Positions 60,272 to 64,000 of a stretch of DNA of 64,000 nucleotides are shown here, in pieces. Under the pieces are notes generated by a model that was not told where the DNA came from, did no database searches, and was given only the letters and a program-made list of their open reading frames with translations. The translations under genes and the position numbers were made by a program. The DNA is taken from contig NZ_LR699553.1 of assembly GCF_902459535.1 (NCBI RefSeq), positions 4,278,001-4,342,000 on the forward strand, written 5' to 3'. Numbering within the stretch: the first letter of the stretch is position 1; each line of letters begins with the position of its first letter. Origin of the DNA: Paraburkholderia dioscoreae. GTDB taxonomy: Bacteria; Pseudomonadota; Gammaproteobacteria; Burkholderiales; Burkholderiaceae.

Positions 60272-61413
60272 ACGCTGCCTTACCGCTTGGGGCCATCGAG
60301 CCGCAGATCGACGACCGCATTTACGTTACCCAGCCGCATCTCGCGCCGCTCGAAGAATTCATCCCCTATCTTCAACAGATCTGGGACAGCAAGATCCTGA
60401 CCAATGCCGGCCCGTTTCACCAGCAGTTCGAAGCGGCCTTGTGCAAGTACCTCGGCGTCAAGCATCTCGCGCTGTTCACCAACGGCACACTGGCATTGCT
60501 CACCGCGCTGCAGGCGCTGCGCGTGACCGGCGAGGTGATCACCACACCCTATTCGTTCGTTGCAACCGCGCACTCGCTGGTGTGGAACGGCATCAAGCCG
60601 GTATTCGCCGATATCGATCCGCACACGCTCAATCTCGACCCCGCCAAAATCGAGGCCGCGATCACGCCGCAGACCACCGCGATCATGCCGGTGCATTGCT
60701 ACGGCAAGCCGTGCGACGTCGAAGCGATCCAGAAAATCGCCGACAACTACAATCTGAAGGTGATTTACGACGCGGCCCATGCTTTCGGCGTGCAGACCGA
60801 AACCGGCAGTGTGCTCGAACACGGCGACCTCGCGGTGCTGAGCTTCCACGCGACCAAGGTTTTCAACACGTTCGAAGGTGGCGCGATCATCTGCCAGGAC
60901 GCCAGGACCAAACAGCGCATTGACCATCTGAAGAACTTCGGTTTCGTCGACGAAGTGACCGTGGTGGCATCCGGCATCAACGGCAAGATGAGCGAAATCA
61001 ACGCCGCGTTCGGGCTGCTGCAACTGCAGCACATTGATGAAGCGCTGGCAAAGCGCGCGCGCGTCGACGCGATCTATCGCGAACGGCTGCGCGATGTGCG
61101 CGGTATCCGCTGCCTGCCCAAAGAAGGCCAGAAAGTCGCGAACCACTCGTACTTTCCGATTCTCGTCGGACCGGAGTATCCGATCAGCCGGGATGCGCTG
61201 TATCAGAAGTTCCGCGACCGCAACATCTACGCGCGCCGCTATTTCTATCCGCTGATCTCGGACTTTCCGATCTATCGCGGCCTGCCTTCCGCGCGCCAGG
61301 ACAACTTGCCAGTCGCGCGTGCCGCCGCGCAACAGGTGCTGTGTCTGCCGATCTTCCCGGCGCTGACAGACGACATGCTCGATCGCATCATCGGGATTAT
61401 CGCGGATACCTGA
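60268..61413 (+). CDS. DegT/DnrJ/EryC1/StrS-family sugar aminotransferase
   Basis: The 381-aa PLP enzyme starts at a GTG overlapping the previous stop by 4 nt. It has the fold-type I signature of sugar aminotransferases: ALFTNGTLALL near the N-terminus, YDAAHAFG (Asp168, His171) and the PLP lysine in SFHATKVFNTFEGG (Lys197). GINGKMSEINAAFGLLQ follows. These enzymes aminate nucleotide-activated keto-sugars, so it likely makes an amino-deoxyhexose for the neighbouring transferase. Confidence 0.93.
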   Translation: MNAALPLGAIEPQIDDRIYVTQPHLAPLEEFIPYLQQIWDSKILTNAGPFHQQFEAALCKYLGVKHLALFTNGTLALLTALQALRVTGEVITTPYSFVATAHSLVWNGIKPVFADIDPHTLNLDPAKIEAAITPQTTAIMPVHCYGKPCDVEAIQKIADNYNLKVIYDAAHAFGVQTETGSVLEHGDLAVLSFHATKVFNTFEGGAIICQDARTKQRIDHLKNFGFVDEVTVVASGINGKMSEINAAFGLLQLQHIDEALAKRARVDAIYRERLRDVRGIRCLPKEGQKVANHSYFPILVGPEYPISRDALYQKFRDRNIYARRYFYPLISDFPIYRGLPSARQDNLPVARAAAQQVLCLPIFPALTDDMLDRIIGIIADT

Positions 61414-61418
61414 ACGTC

Positions 61419-62120
61419 ATGAAGCTCGCGATCATGCAGCCCTACCTGCTCCCGTACATCGGGTATTTTCAGCTGGCTGCGGCAGCCGACAAGTTCGTCT
61501 TTTACGACGACGTGAACTTCATCAAGAACGGCTGGATCAACCGTAACCGCATGCTGCAGGGCGACCAGGTGCGTTATCTCACCGTGCCGCTCAGCGGTGC
61601 GAGTCCTTCGTTGAAGATTAACGAAGTGCTGGTCGAACCGCGCGAGCGGTGGCTGCGCAAACTGCTTGAATCGATTCGGCACGCCTATGCCAAAGCGCCT
61701 CACTACCCGCAGGTCAGCGCATTGATCGCACGGATTCTGGCGGAGCCTCTCGCGCCAGTTTCGCTGCTCGCTTCGCACACCGTCATGGAAATCTGCAAGT
61801 ACCTCGAGATCGACACCGAATTCGTCCCGTCGTCGACGATATATGGCAACGCGCATCTCAAAGGCACGGAGCGGGTCCTCGACATCTGCGCAAAAGAGCA
61901 GGCGAGCACCTATGTGAACCTTCCGGGCGGCCGCGCGCTTTACGATAGCGCGGCGTTTTCGGCGCGCGGCGTGGAGCTTGCCTTCATCGAGCCGAACCTG
62001 TGTCCCTATGCGCAGTTCGACGACGGCGCCTTTCATCCCGCCTTATCCATTCTCGACGTCCTGATGTTCAATAGCAAAAACAGCGTGAGAGATATGCTGT
62101 GCGTCGAGGTGACAGCATGA
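61419..62120 (+). CDS. WbqC-like family protein
   Basis: The 233-aa protein (ATG at 61419) matches the WbqC family found in O-antigen and glycan clusters. It opens KLAIMQPYLLPYIGYFQLA, then FVFYDDVNFIKNGWINRNRM, and has TVPLSG and the central YLEIDTEFVPSS. The biochemical role is unsettled; amide-bond or acyl transfer onto amino-sugars has been suggested by context in such loci. It lies 5 nt after the aminotransferase and overlaps the next gene by 4 nt. Confidence 0.88.
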   Translation: MKLAIMQPYLLPYIGYFQLAAAADKFVFYDDVNFIKNGWINRNRMLQGDQVRYLTVPLSGASPSLKINEVLVEPRERWLRKLLESIRHAYAKAPHYPQVSALIARILAEPLAPVSLLASHTVMEICKYLEIDTEFVPSSTIYGNAHLKGTERVLDICAKEQASTYVNLPGGRALYDSAAFSARGVELAFIEPNLCPYAQFDDGAFHPALSILDVLMFNSKNSVRDMLCVEVTA

Positions 62121-63094
62121 TTGCGCGCGAGCCGCGCGCAATCGGCGGCTATTTCGAACTCGAACTGCCGCGAGTCGAAGCGCCTCTTCACGGCGACGCG
62201 CTGCGTTTCCAGTCGTCGCGCGCGGCGTTCCTCGCACTGCTTCGGGCGAAGCGGCCGGCTGCCGTCTGGATGCCCTGGTACATTTGCGACGCGATGATCG
62301 AGCCTTTGCGCATGACCGGCACGCCGGTCAAACGCTATCGGCTCGATGCCGACTTGCGTGTGCAGTCCGCCGATATCGGCGACGATGAGTGGCTCCTCTA
62401 CGTCAACTATTTCGACCTGTGCGCCCGCCAGGTCGACGACGTGCTCAGCCGCTTTCCTCGCGAACGCGTGTTGATCGACAACGCGCAAGCGTTCTTCGCG
62501 CAGCCCGCCGACTGTCTCGCCACGCTGTACTCGCCGCGGAAGTTTCTCGGCGTGCCGGACGGCGGCTATCTCGTCACCCGGCAGCCGATCGATATGCCGG
62601 AAGCAATCGACGATGCTTCATTGCTGCGCTGCGGACACCTGCTGACCCGGCTCGCAAAAGATGCGGAAGCCGGCTACGCCGGCTACGCCGCCGCCGAAGA
62701 AGGTCTGAAGTACCAGGAGCCGTTGCAGATGTCGAGACTGACCGAGCGGCTGCTCGCCAGTATCGACTATGCAGATGTGCGGGCGCGCCGCATCGAAAAT
62801 TTCGCTTTCCTGCATGAGAAGTTGCAGCGCTACAACCGCTTTACGTTTCGCCACGACGAACATGCGGTGCCGCTCTGCTACCCGTTTTTCGACGCACCCA
62901 CTGGCGCGCGGGAAACGCTTCGCGCGCAGCGCATCTATACGCCCACTTACTGGCCGGACGTGGCGGACGCTGAAGGCGCGCCGGACTTCGAGCGCAATCT
63001 CCCGGCCTCGACCCTTTGCCTGCCATGCGATCAGCGGCTTACGCGCGACGATCTCGCGCCGATGGTGCAACACTTACTGGACCGGCTCGCATGA
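62117..63094 (+). CDS. Divergent DegT-like (PLP aminotransferase fold) protein
   Basis: This 325-aa protein is not a standard DegT member but keeps the active-site layout. IDNAQAFFA (Asp121, Gln124) matches the D-x-A-H/Q motif, and LYSPRKFLGVPDGGYL (Lys142) matches the PLP-lysine loop with its trailing Gly-Gly. Residues 30-60 (FQSSRAAFLALLRAKRP, then WMPWYICDAM) match the cofactor-phosphate side. It is shorter than usual (about 380), mainly in the C-terminal domain. The ATG overlaps the WbqC stop. It could be a second aminotransferase or a PLP-fold dehydratase or epimerase. Confidence 0.75.
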   Translation: MIAREPRAIGGYFELELPRVEAPLHGDALRFQSSRAAFLALLRAKRPAAVWMPWYICDAMIEPLRMTGTPVKRYRLDADLRVQSADIGDDEWLLYVNYFDLCARQVDDVLSRFPRERVLIDNAQAFFAQPADCLATLYSPRKFLGVPDGGYLVTRQPIDMPEAIDDASLLRCGHLLTRLAKDAEAGYAGYAAAEEGLKYQEPLQMSRLTERLLASIDYADVRARRIENFAFLHEKLQRYNRFTFRHDEHAVPLCYPFFDAPTGARETLRAQRIYTPTYWPDVADAEGAPDFERNLPASTLCLPCDQRLTRDDLAPMVQHLLDRLA

Positions 63095-63615
63095 GCGACA
63101 ACACGATATTCCTGCGCGAGATCGAACGCGGCGACCTGCCGACTATCAATGCGTGGCGCTCCGACAAGGCGCTAGTCAGCCTGCTGGGCGGCGCCTTCCG
63201 GTATGTGGGCGCCGAGATCGACAACAGATGGTTCGATAGTTACCTCGGCTCCCGCGCCGCCAATGTTCGGCTCGCCGTATGCCTCGCCTCCACCCAGGAA
63301 TTAGTGGGCGTGACATACCTGCTGGACATCGACTGGGTGCACCGCTGCGCGGAGTTCTCGATCCAGATCGGCACGCAGACGGCACGCGGCCGCGGCATCG
63401 GCGAGGCCGCGACGCGCCAGACGCTCGACCACGCATTCGGCGACCTCAACCTCAACCGTATTTCGTTGACCGTGCTCGCGTCCAATGCGCGCGCCATCGC
63501 CCTTTACGAGAAGGTGGGCTTTCGCGCCGAAGGTCTGTTGCGCCAGGCCGCCTTCAAAGGCGGCCGCTATCTCGACGTCGTTCCGATGGCCATCCTGGCT
63601 GATGATCGACGCTGA
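63091..63615 (+). CDS. GNAT-family acetyltransferase
   Basis: The 174-aa protein (ATG at 63091, overlapping the previous stop by 4 nt) is a RimJ/RimL-like GNAT. It has the N-terminal IFLREIERGDLPTINAWRS, the acetyl-CoA loop QTARGRGIGEAA (motif A) and motif B in LTVLASNARAIALYEKVGF. In this cluster it probably N-acetylates the amino-sugar made by the DegT enzyme, as in other nucleotide-sugar pathways. Confidence 0.9.
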   Translation: MSDNTIFLREIERGDLPTINAWRSDKALVSLLGGAFRYVGAEIDNRWFDSYLGSRAANVRLAVCLASTQELVGVTYLLDIDWVHRCAEFSIQIGTQTARGRGIGEAATRQTLDHAFGDLNLNRISLTVLASNARAIALYEKVGFRAEGLLRQAAFKGGRYLDVVPMAILADDRR

Positions 63616-63648
63616 GCCCTTCACTTTTGCCGTTGCTTCGCCCCACTC

Positions 63649-64000
63649 ATGAACACGATTGATGCTCAACACCACACTGCGCTTGCAACGGCAGGCTGGA
63701 CGGTGCTTCCCCGGCTGATTCGCAGCGAATTGCTCGATTCGGTGGTCGAGGCGCTGGGTCCTTCGCTCGCGTTGCGCGACGAAATCCGGCACCGCAACGG
63801 CGTGCTGGAAAACAGCGCCGGCACCTTGCACCATCTGCTGATGGATGACCCGTGTTACGTCGAATTGCTGGCGCAGCTCTCGGCGCTGGAGCCGATTTTC
63901 AAGGGGTACTTTGAAGGCAACTTCGTTCTGAATTCGTACGGTGGCGTCATCAACGAGCGCGACTCGCGCGCGTACGTGCAGAACGTGCATCGCGATATCC
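63649..64000 (+). CDS. Phytanoyl-CoA-dioxygenase-like protein (5' part)
   Basis: The open frame runs from the ATG at 63649 off the right edge (117 residues seen). It resembles the N-terminal part of phytanoyl-CoA dioxygenase family Fe(II)/2-oxoglutarate enzymes. The opening includes LATAGWTVLPRLIRSELLDS, and NVHRDI at the edge would be the HxD iron-binding motif. Within this cluster it may hydroxylate an acyl or sugar substituent. The call is tentative because the rest is missing. Confidence 0.65.
   Translation, partial: MNTIDAQHHTALATAGWTVLPRLIRSELLDSVVEALGPSLALRDEIRHRNGVLENSAGTLHHLLMDDPCYVELLAQLSALEPIFKGYFEGNFVLNSYGGVINERDSRAYVQNVHRDI

Overview
The window is high-GC betaproteobacterial chromosome, most likely Paraburkholderia or a close Burkholderiaceae relative. 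The evidence is the gene order of the flagellar/chemotaxis island, the FlhDC master regulator, a Bv3F-type H-NS, CheD with CheZ, and the DUF2844/DUF3443 pair typical of that group. No rRNA, tRNA, IS element or CRISPR array was seen.

Layout. 1-3720 (+): end of fliM, then fliNOPQR (C-ring and export gate), closed by a terminator. 3812-5546: an accessory islet with a broken PAAR spike gene, a Tae4-type T6SS amidase effector and a small membrane protein that may be its immunity protein. 5667-8874 (-): flgL and flgK. 9143-9916 (-): ycgR. 10251-18233 (-): flgJIHGFEDCB. 18451-21070 (+): flgA, flgM, flgN. 21373-21962 (+): a HicAB toxin-antitoxin pair. 22031-29261 (-): fliA, flhG, flhF, flhA, flhB. 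29424-31280 (-): a DUF3443 lipoprotein with pepsin-like signatures and its DUF2844 partner. 31580-42968 (-): motA-motB-cheY-cheA-cheW-MCP-cheR-cheD-cheB-cheY-cheZ in transcription order. 43183-44116 (-): flhD and flhC; flhC as read carries a +1 frameshift at a seven-A run. 44829-54231: general genes (GT4 glycosyltransferase, H-NS, aquaporin Z, a histidine phosphatase, HAD phosphatase, GlcNAc-kinase-like protein, Tag glycosylase, ribosomal protein S21, aldo/keto reductase). 54490-57628 (+): fliC, fliD, fliT. 57896-64000 (+): a tight cluster of an OGT/SPINDLY-like TPR glycosyltransferase, DegT aminotransferase, WbqC-like protein, a divergent DegT-like protein, a GNAT acetyltransferase and the start of a phytanoyl-CoA-dioxygenase-like gene, probably for sugar synthesis and flagellin glycosylation.

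How it works together. FlhD/FlhC would switch on the class II operons. A shared promoter element of about 55 bp lies upstream of flgB, flhB and flhF and is a candidate class II site. FliA (sigma-28), held by FlgM, would then read five sites with sigma-28 architecture, upstream of flgKL, ycgR, flgM, motA and fliC. The main points to check are the flhC frameshift, the Tae4 islet, the pepsin-like DUF3443 lipoprotein, the putative flagellin-glycan cluster and the FlhG P-loop that has lost both lysines.
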